A DNA stretch of 15,656 bases, taken from assembly GCA_937874445.1 (NCBI GenBank), contig CALNAL010000371.1:1-15656 (forward strand). The letters are read 5' to 3'. The stretch's first letter is position 1, and each line of letters starts with the position of its first letter. Under the pieces are notes generated by a model that was given only the letters and a program-made list of their open reading frames with translations, was not told the DNA's origin and searched no databases. Positions 1 through 7,222 of this stretch are shown one piece after another. Source of the stretch: an uncultured Acetobacteraceae bacterium (GTDB lineage: Bacteria; Pseudomonadota; Alphaproteobacteria; Acetobacterales; Acetobacteraceae). The position numbers and the translations under genes are program-made.

Positions 1-98
1 GCTGCGAACAGCGGCAGTGTCGATGCCAGGAGAAGGTTGCGGCGTGTCGCGGGCGCCGCGAGAATCGAGGAGCCGTTCACCTTGTCGCAGTCCGCCAT
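1..98 (-). CDS. N-terminal fragment of a probable exported protein (Tat-like signal)
   Basis: An open frame begins at an ATG whose first base is 98 and runs off the left edge of the window. About 32 residues can be read. They start MADCDKVNGSSIL and continue into a twin-arginine stretch (TRRNLLL) followed by a short hydrophobic run (ASTLPLFAA). This n-region/RR/h-region layout is that of a Tat or Sec signal peptide, so the product is probably exported. The mature protein lies outside the window and its family cannot be named. A purine-rich AAGGA lies about 11 bases before the ATG, slightly far for a Shine-Dalgarno site. The gene follows the membrane-protein gene on the same strand after 97 bases and could share its transcript. 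The main doubt is whether the true start is this ATG. Confidence 0.5.
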   Translation of the reverse strand, partial: MADCDKVNGSSILAAPATRRNLLLASTLPLFA

Positions 99-195
99 TG
101 GGGTCTTCGTCCTTTTCTCGAGAATTCTATGATGGACGGCCCATTTTCCCGGGCCGATCCAATCGGCTCTCGGTGTCGCCGGATCGGGATTCGTT

Positions 196-777
196 CTAGG
201 GTGCCGGGTGCTGAAGCGCGGCGGCGTGCTCCTGCCGCCGGCGCCGAATCCAGGCCGGGTACCAGCACGAAAAGGCGGCCGCGCCGAGGAGGGAGGCGTA
301 GTTGAGGATCTGATAGATCCAGTTGGGCAGCGCGAAATTTTCCATGTCGCCCCAGGAAAGCAGGGCGTCGAGCGTGAAGGTGGTCGCCCAGACCAAGGTG
401 ATGACGATGTTCGCGCGGATGAAGGCAGGCGTGTTCCGGATCTCGGGAGGGGCATGTTGGCGCGCATAGTCAAGGGTGAACGGCCGCCCGATCCCGAGGG
501 TGAGCCACGCGCCGATGGCCAGGGTGGCGTTGGCGAGCACGCCCATGTGACGGATGGTCCACATGTCGCCGAAGGCCATCACGGCCACCGTGGCGTAGAG
601 AAAGAATACCAGCCCGATCCAGAAGATGATCCCGCGCTGCAGCCCGGCCAGCCCCATGCCGATGCTCAGAACCAGGGCTACCACCAGTCCGATTTCGAGC
701 CTCACAAGGCTGCCCTGGGCGATCGCCAGGAATGCGAGCCAGGGGGCGAAGCCTACCACGAGTTTAAGGAACATCAT
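196..777 (-). CDS. Six-span inner-membrane protein, function unknown
   Basis: The product has 193 residues and starts MMFLKLVVGF. A GAGG sits eight bases before the first of two adjacent ATGs, which is why 777 is preferred over the longer frame reaching 1062; the extra upstream residues are not hydrophobic and would overlap the tetR promoter and coding region. About six hydrophobic segments are visible (roughly residues 3-20, 25-45, 50-68, 74-95, 118-140, 150-170), so it is an integral membrane protein. A GIGRPFTLDYAR stretch lies in a loop in the middle, followed by FIRANIVITLVW; I recall similar PFTL-YAR motifs in uncharacterised membrane proteins but cannot assign a function. The C-terminus is basic (IRRRRQEH) and probably cytoplasmic. 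It is divergent from the TetR-type gene, which suggests that regulator controls it. A hypothetical transporter or membrane-integrity role would be only a guess. Confidence 0.75.
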   Translation of the reverse strand: MMFLKLVVGFAPWLAFLAIAQGSLVRLEIGLVVALVLSIGMGLAGLQRGIIFWIGLVFFLYATVAVMAFGDMWTIRHMGVLANATLAIGAWLTLGIGRPFTLDYARQHAPPEIRNTPAFIRANIVITLVWATTFTLDALLSWGDMENFALPNWIYQILNYASLLGAAAFSCWYPAWIRRRRQEHAAALQHPAP

Positions 778-882
778 GACCCACGCCTCTGGCCAGTTAT
801 CGCGCCGGAAACGCAACGGAGTGCGGCAGGAACGCAACACTCGGCCGTCAAGCAGGATGGCTAAGGCGAGTTCGGCATGCGG

Positions 883-930
883 GTACTCTGTGGTACCGGT
901 TCCTGATCGTGATAGAGTACCGCCAAGTAC
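883..930. promoter_or_regulatory. Candidate TetR operator: inverted pair of GTAC-N6-GTAC elements
   Basis: Two 14-base elements lie in the gap between the divergent membrane-protein and tetR genes. One is at 883-896 (GTACTCTGTGGTAC). The other is at 917-930 and reads GTACTTGGCGGTAC on the opposite strand. They agree at 11 of 14 positions, are inverted relative to each other, and their centres are 34 bases apart, close to three helical turns. The second ends two bases before the tetR ATG. Position and symmetry suggest binding sites for the adjacent regulator, giving autoregulation and control of the divergent gene. The assignment is inference. Confidence 0.45.
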
Positions 931-931
931 C

Positions 932-1555
932 ATGCAAGCAGAATCTCCCTTTCCCGCCGATACGGCAAACCGCATTCTCGACGCTGCCGGCTCGGTCTTT
1001 GCCGAACGAGGGCTCGCGGTCGCCACCACGCTGGCCATTGCCACGCGGGCGCACGTCTCCAAGCATACCCTCTACAAACTGTTCGGCAACAAGACCGGCC
1101 TGCTGCTGGCCCTGATCCTGCGTCGCGCCGAGCTCATGAAGGCGCCTCTGCTGCTTGCCGGGGCCCCCCGCAGCAAGGACGAGCTGGCTGCCGCGCTGCG
1201 CCTGTTCGGGACGACCTTCCTGCCGCTCATCTGCGCTCCCAACGTCGTGCGCGTGATGCGTCTCGCCATTGCCGATGCCGAACGTGCCCCCGAACTCGCC
1301 CGCCAGATGCAGGCACATGGCCGCGAACCCGTGGGACGGGCCATGCAGTCGTTGCTGCAGTCGGCCGCCGACAATGGAGTGATCCCACCCGGCCACGTCG
1401 CGGTCATGGTCGAGACCTATTTCGGCGTGCTTCAGGGCGGGGTGTCCATGCCCTTGTTGCTGGGGCTGCGCTCGGTGCCGAGGCGCAAGGAAATCGCCGA
1501 ACGGGCCAGCCTCGCCACCCGCGCCGCCCTCGCTGTCGCGATGATGGAACCTTGA
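932..1555 (+). CDS. TetR/AcrR-family transcriptional regulator
   Basis: This is a 207-residue regulator of normal TetR length. The N-terminal DNA-binding domain covers about residues 10-57. It has the typical opening ANRILDAAGSVFAERGL, a helix-turn-helix around residues 33-52 (TLAIATRAHVSKHTLYKLF), and the FGNKTGLLLALI continuation that marks the end of the TetR_N domain. The remaining 150 residues form a helical ligand-binding domain with no recognisable ligand signature. The ATG at 932 was chosen because it places the domain at the normal distance from the N-terminus; the frame is open upstream but the extra sequence overlaps the divergent gene. It is transcribed away from the membrane-protein gene and lies downstream of a pair of inverted GTAC-type elements. 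The radical SAM gene follows after 149 bases on the same strand and could also be a target. Confidence 0.88.
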   Translation: MQAESPFPADTANRILDAAGSVFAERGLAVATTLAIATRAHVSKHTLYKLFGNKTGLLLALILRRAELMKAPLLLAGAPRSKDELAAALRLFGTTFLPLICAPNVVRVMRLAIADAERAPELARQMQAHGREPVGRAMQSLLQSAADNGVIPPGHVAVMVETYFGVLQGGVSMPLLLGLRSVPRRKEIAERASLATRAALAVAMMEP

Positions 1556-1704
1556 GGGAATGAGGCGCCCCTCGGCGGGGATGCACGCCCGCTATGGCTT
1601 CACCGGCCCGCGCTGATCGCCGGAGCGGCTGCCGGGAAGAGGCAGGCTATGCTAGGCTTGCCCTCGGCCCGGCTCTCTTGCCGGTGCTGCTTTGTGGAGC
1701 CGCC

Positions 1705-2931
1705 ATGACCCGTCCCTTCCATCTGATGGCCAAGCCAACTGGATTCCGCTGCAATATCGCTTGCGACTACTGCTTCTACGCCGGCAAGGGGGAGGGGACC
1801 CTCAGGTCGCACCAGCCCCAGCGGCACATGGATGACGCCACGCTTGCGGCCTATGTCCGCAACTACATCGCCGCCAACCCAGCCTCGGAGATCGAGTTCG
1901 CGTGGCAGGGCGGCGAGCCGACGCTCGCGGGCATTCCCTTCTTCGAGAAGGCCCTCGCCCTTCAGGCGGCCCACGCCCATGGCAAGACCATCCGCAACGC
2001 GCTCCAGACCAACGGCCTGTTGATCGACGAGACCTGGGCGAAGTTCCTCGCCGAACATCACTTCCTGGTCGGGCTTTCGATCGACGGCCCGCCCGAATTG
2101 CATGACACCTACCGGCACGCGCGCACGGGCCGCGGCGTGAGCGGGGAGGTGCTGCGCGCCCTCGATCTGCTGAAAAAACATCGGGTAGAGTTCAATCTCC
2201 TCTCGGTGGTCAATTCCGTGACCGCCCGTCATCCGCTGGAAGTCTACCGCTACCTGACGCAGACGCTGGGAGCGGAATTCGTCCAGTTCATTCCTGCTGT
2301 GGAACGCATGGCGGCCGGCACGGAAAGCGGCGAGGTGCTCTACCCGCAGAGCGTGGACGCGACGGCGCGGGTGACGGAGTGGTCGGTTTCCGGCGAGGAC
2401 TATGGACGTTTCTTGATCGCGGTTTTCGACGAATGGGTGCGCCATGACGTCGGCCGCGTCTTCGTCCAGCTCTTCGACAATGCTCTGGCGGCCTGGGTGG
2501 GGGAGCCGGTGAGCCTGTGCGTGATGCGCCCGAGCTGCGGCAGCGGGCTGGTGATCGAGATGAACGGCGATATCTACAGTTGCGACCATTACGTCTATGC
2601 CGGCAACCGCCTCGGCAACATCCGCCGTGACAGCCTCGCCGCGATGGTCTCGGGGCGCAAACAGAAGCTTTTCGGTCTGGCCAAGGCCGATCTGGCCGCG
2701 CCCTGCCGCGCCTGCGCCTGGCGCTTCGTCTGCCAGGGGGGATGCCCCAAGCACCGCATCCATCGCCTCGGCGACAAGTGGCACAACCATCTGTGCGAAG
2801 GTTACCAGGCGATCTTTTCGCACATGGACCCGTACATGCGCTTCATGGCCGAGCAGCTCGCCCGCCACAGCGCGCCCGCCGAAGTGATGGGCGTCGCGCC
2901 GATGATCGCCGCCGAGGCGCGCCAAGCGTGA
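1705..2931 (+). CDS. Radical SAM/SPASM enzyme, anaerobic sulfatase-maturase type
   Basis: The product is 408 residues, the usual length for anaerobic sulfatase-maturating enzymes (anSME), which oxidise a Cys or Ser in a sulfatase to formylglycine. The radical SAM CX3CX2C motif is C16, C20, C23 (CNIACDYC). It is followed by family motifs WQGGEPTL, LQTNGLL and GLSIDGPPELHD. The C-terminal SPASM domain has eight cysteines for two auxiliary iron-sulfur clusters: C272, C278, C293, C334, C337, C343, C347 and C364, spaced almost as in characterised anSMEs. D294, directly after C293, is at the place of the proposed catalytic base. The ATG at 1705 has GGAG five bases upstream and puts the MAKPTG opening at residue 8, as expected; the open frame further upstream is non-conserved. 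No sulfatase gene is in this window, so the substrate is unknown and another peptide substrate is possible. Confidence 0.88.
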   Translation: MTRPFHLMAKPTGFRCNIACDYCFYAGKGEGTLRSHQPQRHMDDATLAAYVRNYIAANPASEIEFAWQGGEPTLAGIPFFEKALALQAAHAHGKTIRNALQTNGLLIDETWAKFLAEHHFLVGLSIDGPPELHDTYRHARTGRGVSGEVLRALDLLKKHRVEFNLLSVVNSVTARHPLEVYRYLTQTLGAEFVQFIPAVERMAAGTESGEVLYPQSVDATARVTEWSVSGEDYGRFLIAVFDEWVRHDVGRVFVQLFDNALAAWVGEPVSLCVMRPSCGSGLVIEMNGDIYSCDHYVYAGNRLGNIRRDSLAAMVSGRKQKLFGLAKADLAAPCRACAWRFVCQGGCPKHRIHRLGDKWHNHLCEGYQAIFSHMDPYMRFMAEQLARHSAPAEVMGVAPMIAAEARQA

Positions 2932-2947
2932 CGGCGAGACCCGCAAG

Positions 2948-3076
2948 GAAGGTGTTCTTCTTGCGAGCAAGAAGAACCAAGAAAGCTTGATTCGTTGAGG
3001 GCTCCGCGCCTGGGTCGGGCGCGGAGCTAAAGGGACGAAAGTCCTTTTTGCTTCTTTTTCCTTCAGGGAAAAGAAG
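2948..3076. repeat. Composite three-hairpin intergenic element, copy A
   Basis: This fills the gap between the convergent radical SAM and RidA genes. Three stems are visible: 2954-2977 (perfect 11-base arms GTTCTTCTTGC, two-base loop), 3001-3027 (10-base arms GCTCCGCGCC, seven-base loop), and 3051-3076 (11-base arms CTTCTTTTTCC, TTCA loop, one G-T pair). Between the last two is a fourth stem (3029-3036 with 3041-3048) closed by a GAAA loop and ending in a T5 run, seen only in this copy. The whole element recurs in inverted orientation at 13855-13982. Stems flanked by T runs in a convergent gap suggest a transcription terminator for one or both genes. Confidence 0.8.
3001..3049 (+). terminator. 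Putative intrinsic terminator of the radical SAM gene
   Basis: A GC-rich stem (3001-3010 with 3018-3027) is followed by a second stem with a GAAA loop (3029-3036 with 3041-3048) and five T at 3045-3049. It lies 70 bases after the stop of the radical SAM gene and reads in its direction. The U run partly belongs to the second stem, so efficiency cannot be judged from sequence. Confidence 0.5.
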
Positions 3077-3097
3077 ACTTCCCGCTCGGGCCGGGTA

Positions 3098-3484
3098 TTA
3101 GGCGGCGCGCCAGGCGATGCAGTCGATTTCGACCTTGGCGTCGACCACCATCGAGGAGACGACGCAGGAGCGGGCCGGCGGATTGGCGCCGAAATAATGC
3201 AGGAACACCTTGTTGAACGCGGCGAAGTCGCGGGGATCGTCGAGCCAGACGCCGCAGCGCACCACGTCCTCGGGGCCATATCCGGCCTCGGCGAGGATCG
3301 CCAGCAGGTTCTGGATGGCCTTGTGGGCCTGGGCGACGATGCCGCCCGCGATGATCTCGCCGCCTTCCATGGCCGTCTGGCCGGAGACGTGGAGCCACCC
3401 ATCGGCGGCGACGGCGCGCGCAAACGGCAGATGCTGGCCTCCGGTTCCAGTGCCGCCTTCGGTGCCAAAACGCTTGATCGTCAT
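3098..3484 (-). CDS. RidA family (YjgF/YER057c/UK114) enamine/imine deaminase
   Basis: The product has 128 residues, the standard length of this trimeric family. RidA proteins hydrolyse reactive enamines/imines such as 2-aminoacrylate and 2-iminobutanoate, made by PLP dehydratases, to 2-oxo acids and ammonia. The family signature near the C-terminus is present (PARSCV then VEID). The substrate-carboxylate-binding arginine is R105 and the conserved acid is E119, nearly the numbering of Escherichia coli RidA; the loop between them is one residue shorter than usual. The ATG at 3484 was chosen over an upstream GTG at 3535 because conserved sequence begins there. The gene is divergent from the transport/deacylase operon and shares a regulatory gap with it. 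That operon encodes a D-amino-acid deaminase expected to release exactly this kind of intermediate, so RidA probably works with it in the cytoplasm. The exact Rid subgroup is not resolved. Confidence 0.88.
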   Translation of the reverse strand: MTIKRFGTEGGTGTGGQHLPFARAVAADGWLHVSGQTAMEGGEIIAGGIVAQAHKAIQNLLAILAEAGYGPEDVVRCGVWLDDPRDFAAFNKVFLHYFGANPPARSCVVSSMVVDAKVEIDCIAWRAA

Positions 3485-3567
3485 TTCGTGTCGAGCCTCG
3501 ATGTCTGGGGCCGGGCGCAAGCAGGCCCGGCGCACCCCTGTGGATGGCGTTGGTTGAGTTTTTTTGT

Positions 3568-3599
3568 CCGCTATAATGGATACATTGCCATTATAGCGG
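3568..3599. promoter_or_regulatory. Perfect 12-base inverted repeat carrying TATAAT in both arms
   Basis: The left arm is 3568-3579 (CCGCTATAATGG), the right arm is its exact reverse complement at 3588-3599, and the spacer is eight bases. Each arm holds a consensus -10 hexamer: 3572-3577 on the plus strand and 3595-3590 on the minus strand. A weak -35 (TTGGTT, 3550-3555, 16-base spacer) precedes the plus-strand hexamer; none is obvious on the minus strand. It lies between divergent ridA and the transport operon, so it may be a two-way promoter, an operator overlapping one, or both. A seven-T run (3559-3565) lies just to the left. Confidence 0.6.
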
Positions 3600-3718
3600 C
3601 GCTAAACACTTACGCGAGCCGAGCCGCTCCGGCAACTGATTCTGTCGAAAAGAGTGGAAAAGCACGGCATGGGCAGCAGCACTGCTTGCATGGCAGGGGA
3701 GAAAAGCGTTAGCTTCCA

Positions 3719-3754
3719 TCCGAAATACAGATCATTTGTCCGTTATTTCGGACA
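3719..3754. promoter_or_regulatory. Nested inverted repeats upstream of the transport operon, candidate IclR operator
   Basis: TCCGAAATA at 3719-3727 and its exact reverse complement at 3744-3752 form a 9-base inverted repeat with a 16-base spacer. The right half is also part of a second palindrome, TGTCCG (3737-3742), six bases, CGGACA (3749-3754). The GAAAT/ATTTC core resembles the IclR box described in Escherichia coli (TGGAAATNATTTCCA), and an IclR-family gene ends this operon. The site is 73 bases before the first operon gene. Binding by that IclR is inference. Confidence 0.45.
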
Positions 3755-3826
3755 TCGTGGAACGGGCCAAGAAGCGGCCGCGCGCTGGATCGGACTCAGG
3801 CTGATCGAAAGGAGCGAAGCAGAATC

Positions 3827-5383
3827 ATGGTCGAAAAAACTCTCCGGATGTCACGCCGTGGTTTCGGGGGAACGTTGATGGGCGCTGCGGCCTTGGCTGC
3901 CGCCTCGCGGGCCCACGCCCAGGCCCCGCAGGCCGCGAGTGCGATCAACATCGCCACCATCGGCGAGCCCGGGCCGCTCGACCCCACCCTGGTCACCTCC
4001 GACCTGATCAGCATCATCACCCAGCATATCTTCGAGACGCTCTACACCTTCGACGGCAGCTGGCAGATCCGCCCGCTGCTGGCCGAGGGCATGCCCGCCG
4101 TCTCCGAGGCGGCCAAAGTCTATTCCTTCAAGCTGCGTGCCGGCGTGCATTTCCATGACGGCTCGCCGATGGGCGCGAAGGACGTCGTTGCCTCGCTCCA
4201 GCGCTGGCTCGAAATCTCTCCGCGCGGCAAGCAGGTGGCCCCCTATGTCGATGCCCTCGCCGAGGTCGGGCCGCTCGAGGTCAAGCTGACCCTCAAGCGC
4301 CCCTATGCCCCGCTGCTGGCGCTGCTCGCGATGAACAACGGCGCCGCGGCGATCATGCCCGCCGCGCAGGCCGCCGCACGGGAGATGCTGAAGACCTATA
4401 TCGGCACCGGTCCCTACCGGTTCGCCGAGCACAAGCCCGACCAGTACATCCGCCTGGCCCGCTTTGATGCCTATGCCTCGCCCGCGGGCAAGGCCGACGG
4501 CTATGCCGGCGAACGTCGTGCGCTGATCGGTGAGCTGCGCTTCGTGCCGGTGCCCAACCCCACCACCCGCGTCGATGGCGTGCTGGCCGGCCAGTACCAG
4601 TTTGCCGATTCGCTGCCCGCCGAGATGCTGGCGCGCCTGCACGGCCAGACGCAGGTGGCGCCCATCACTGTCAAGCCCTTCGGCTTCCCGCTGATGATCT
4701 TCAACAACAAGACCGGCCCGATGGCCAATCCGCTGCTGCGCCAGGCGGCGCAGGCGGCGCTGTCGTGCTCGGACATGCTGGCCGCCGCCTTCGGGGACCC
4801 GTCGTTCTTCGATGCGATCGGCTCGATCTACACCAAGGCCACGCCGTATTTCGATGCCCCGCCCAAGGGCGACTACAACGCGGCGGATGCCAAGCGTGCG
4901 GCCGCACTGCTCAAGCAGGCCGGCTATGCCAAGCAGCCGATCCGCATCATGACTTCCCAGCAGTACGACTTCCTCTACAAGATGAGCCTGGTCGCGCAGC
5001 AGAACCTGATGGATGCCGGCTTCAACGTTGATCTCCAGGTGCTCGACTGGGCGACGCTGCTGCAGAAGCGCGGCGATGCCAAGGCGTGGGAAGCCTTCTT
5101 CACCTACCACACCTTCGTTCCCGAGCCTTCGCTGATCACCATCTTCAACCCGGCCTATCCGGGCTGGTGGGACAACGCCGAGAAGGGGGCTGCGATGGAT
5201 GCCTTCAACGGCGAGGCCGATCCCGTTCGCCGTGTGGCGGCCTGGAAGAAGCTCCAGGGGCTGTTCTTCTCGCAGGCCCCGGCGATCAAGGTGGGCGAAT
5301 TCTACAATCTCGCCGCCCGCTCGGCCAAGCTGACCGGCTACACCGTCACGCCGTGGCCGTTCTTCTGGAACGTGCGGATCTGA
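3827..5383 (+). CDS. ABC transporter family-5 extracellular solute-binding protein (peptide type)
   Basis: This 518-residue protein has the length and motifs of the SBP_bac_5 family (DppA/OppA-like), which captures peptides, opines or related solutes in the periplasm. The N-terminus has a Tat signal: SRRGF around R10-R11, an Ala-rich hydrophobic stretch, and a likely cleavage after AHA at residue 31. There is no lipobox. Family features include the early LDPTLVTSD stretch, YSFKLRAGVHFHDGSPMGAKDVVASLQRW (about residues 106-134), the YIGTGPYRF segment, and a C-terminal domain near residues 360-480. GGAG lies 12 bases before the ATG at 3827, rather far; an ATG at 3848 (directly before SRRGF) has no better site. 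It is the first gene of the operon, behind a 342-base gap containing two inverted-repeat sites. Substrate is not readable from sequence; the deacylase downstream suggests N-acyl-D-amino acids or D-residue peptides. Confidence 0.9.
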   Translation: MVEKTLRMSRRGFGGTLMGAAALAAASRAHAQAPQAASAINIATIGEPGPLDPTLVTSDLISIITQHIFETLYTFDGSWQIRPLLAEGMPAVSEAAKVYSFKLRAGVHFHDGSPMGAKDVVASLQRWLEISPRGKQVAPYVDALAEVGPLEVKLTLKRPYAPLLALLAMNNGAAAIMPAAQAAAREMLKTYIGTGPYRFAEHKPDQYIRLARFDAYASPAGKADGYAGERRALIGELRFVPVPNPTTRVDGVLAGQYQFADSLPAEMLARLHGQTQVAPITVKPFGFPLMIFNNKTGPMANPLLRQAAQAALSCSDMLAAAFGDPSFFDAIGSIYTKATPYFDAPPKGDYNAADAKRAAALLKQAGYAKQPIRIMTSQQYDFLYKMSLVAQQNLMDAGFNVDLQVLDWATLLQKRGDAKAWEAFFTYHTFVPEPSLITIFNPAYPGWWDNAEKGAAMDAFNGEADPVRRVAAWKKLQGLFFSQAPAIKVGEFYNLAARSAKLTGYTVTPWPFFWNVRI

Positions 5384-5426
5384 CGCGGCGCGGAGAGGTC
5401 TGAGGCGAAGAGGGGAGCGGACGGGC

Positions 5427-6368
5427 GTGCTGCGCTATCTCATGCGCCGCATCGGCGGGCTGATCGTCGTCATGCTGCTGGTGGCGGTGATCGTGTTCAT
5501 CATCGCCCGGGTGGTCCCGGGCGATCCCGTCGCGGTGATGCTGGGCTCGTCGGCGACTCCGGCTGACGTCGCGGCACTGCGGACGCGGCTCGGTCTCGAC
5601 CAGCCGCTGGTGGTGCAGTTCCTGATCTATCTCAGGCAGATCGTCACGGGCGATCTCGGGCAGTCGCTCTTCCTCAACCGGCCGGTGCTGCAGGCGATGG
5701 CCGACCGCGCCGAACTCACCGCGCTGCTCACGCTGATGTCGGCGGCCATCGCGACCCTGATCGGGGTTCCGGTGGGCGTGATCTCGGCGGTGCGGCGCGG
5801 CACGCTGCTCGACCAGGCGGCGACGGCGCTGTCGATGTTCGCCGCCTCGCTGCCGAGCTTCTGGGTGGGGCTGACGCTGATCGAGTATCTCGCGGTCAAG
5901 ATGCCGTGGTTCCCCGTGGCCGGCTGGGGCGATCCGGGGGCGGGCTTCGGCGAGCACCTGCATCATCTGGTGTTGCCCGCCATCGCACTCGGCCTGCCCA
6001 ACTCGGCGTTGATCATCCGCTTCACCCGCACGGCGATGCTCGACGTGCTGGGCGACGACTACGTGCGCACCGCCCGCGCCAAGGGCGTGGGGCCGATGGG
6101 CGTGGTGGTGCATCATGCCCTGCGCAACGCGCTGATCCCGGTGCTGACGGTGATCGGCCTCACGATCGCGACGCTGATCGGCGGTGCGATCGTCACCGAA
6201 ACGGTGTTCGGCCTGCCCGGGGTGGGCAACCTGATCGTCTCGGCGGTGCTGCGCCGCGACTACCCGGTGATCCAGGGCTCGCTGCTGGTGATCTCGGGGA
6301 TCTACGTGCTGATCAATCTGGCGGTCGATCTGCTCTACGCGCTGGTCGATCCGCGGGTGAGGTTCTGA
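5427..6368 (+). CDS. ABC transporter permease, DppB type
   Basis: This 313-residue inner-membrane subunit has the six-span BPD_transp_1 topology of DppB/OppB. The N-terminus (MLRYLMRRIGGLIVVMLLVAVIVF) is the typical first span, followed by the VVPGDPVAVMLG and LGLDQPLVVQFLIYL periplasmic segment found in this subgroup. The EAA loop that contacts the ATPases is at about residues 211-241 (DYVRTARAKGVGPMGVVVHH...). The GTG at 5427 is preceded by GGGGAG with about nine bases of spacing. It starts 43 bases after the binding-protein gene, and its TGA shares one base with the ATG of the next permease (TGATG), so the two are translationally coupled. It forms the channel with the following subunit. 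Confidence 0.92.
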   Translation: MLRYLMRRIGGLIVVMLLVAVIVFIIARVVPGDPVAVMLGSSATPADVAALRTRLGLDQPLVVQFLIYLRQIVTGDLGQSLFLNRPVLQAMADRAELTALLTLMSAAIATLIGVPVGVISAVRRGTLLDQAATALSMFAASLPSFWVGLTLIEYLAVKMPWFPVAGWGDPGAGFGEHLHHLVLPAIALGLPNSALIIRFTRTAMLDVLGDDYVRTARAKGVGPMGVVVHHALRNALIPVLTVIGLTIATLIGGAIVTETVFGLPGVGNLIVSAVLRRDYPVIQGSLLVISGIYVLINLAVDLLYALVDPRVRF

Positions 6369-7222
6369 TGGCTGCCCCCCGCTCTCCCGCCCGTCAGTTG
6401 CTGGCGCGGCTGCTGCGTCGCCGGCTGGTGCTGTTCGCGCTGGTCGCGCTGGTGGTGGTGGTGGTCGCGGCGCTGTTTGCCCCCTGGCTCGCGCCCTACG
6501 CGCCGGGGCGGATGGACATTGCCCATCGCCTCGCCGCGCCCGCCGCGCGGCACTGGCTGGGCTCGGACGAGTTCGGCCGCGACACGCTGAGCCGCGTCCT
6601 GTTCGGTGCGCAGCAGTCGCTGCTGGTCGGCGCGCTGGTGGTGGTGCTGGCGACCGTGCTGGGCACTGCGCTGGGGCTGCTGGCGGGCTATGTCCGCCGG
6701 CTCGACGCGCCGCTGATGCGGCTGACCGACGCGCTGATGGCCTTTCCCGACATCCTGCTCGCCATTGCCCTGATGGCCGGGCTGGGGGCGTCGATGTTCA
6801 ACGTCGTGCTGGCGCTGGGCATCGTCTACACCCCGCGCGTCGCCCGCATCGTGCGCGGTGCGGTGCTGGTGCTGCGCGAGCTGGCCTTCGTCGAGGCAGC
6901 GGAGGCGCTGGGGGCGGGCGATCTGCGCATCATGCTGGTGCATCTGCTGCCCAACCTGCTCTCGGCGCTGATCGTGCAGGGCACCTTCATTTTCGGCTAT
7001 GCCATCCTGACCGAGGCGGCGCTGTCCTTTCTCGGCACCGGCGTGCCGCCGACCACGCCGACCTGGGGCAACATGATCGCCACCGCCCAGCAGTACATGG
7101 GCCAAGCCGACTGGCTGATCCTGGTTCCCGGAGGCGCGATCGTGCTGGTGGTGCTCTCGCTGCAGGTGCTCGGCGATGGACTGCGCGACGCCCTCGATCC
7201 CAAGCTGCAGAGGCTGCTGTGA
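6368..7222 (+). CDS. ABC transporter permease, DppC type
   Basis: The product has 284 residues and is the second channel subunit. It has the OppC-type N-terminal span (about residues 20-40), the periplasmic signature HWLGSDEFGRDTLSRVLFG at 62-80, and the EAA loop at about 174-205 (FVEAAEALGAGDLRIMLVHLLPN). A late AALSFLGTGVPPTTPTWG stretch is also diagnostic of DppC/OppC proteins. The ATG at 6368 shares its A with the stop codon of the previous gene. The final TGA is embedded in the GTG start of the deacylase gene (GTGA overlap), an unusual neighbour, because in most peptide transport operons the ATPase genes come next. Confidence 0.92.
   Translation: MAAPRSPARQLLARLLRRRLVLFALVALVVVVVAALFAPWLAPYAPGRMDIAHRLAAPAARHWLGSDEFGRDTLSRVLFGAQQSLLVGALVVVLATVLGTALGLLAGYVRRLDAPLMRLTDALMAFPDILLAIALMAGLGASMFNVVLALGIVYTPRVARIVRGAVLVLRELAFVEAAEALGAGDLRIMLVHLLPNLLSALIVQGTFIFGYAILTEAALSFLGTGVPPTTPTWGNMIATAQQYMGQADWLILVPGGAIVLVVLSLQVLGDGLRDALDPKLQRLL

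Noticed and set aside
17..268. Short open frames on both strands near the left edge (17-199 plus, 77-268 minus)
   Set aside because: Compositionally Arg/Ser/Pro-rich with no ribosome sites or motifs; they overlap the better supported minus-strand signal-peptide frame and the membrane-protein gene end.
1568..1580. CCCC-TCGGC-GGGG hairpin after tetR as a terminator
   Set aside because: Stem of four pairs and no U run.
1600..3468. 622-codon minus-strand open frame covering the radical SAM gene and part of ridA
   Set aside because: It runs opposite the radical SAM gene and out of frame with ridA. No recognisable domain is present, and both overlapped genes have full motif sets.
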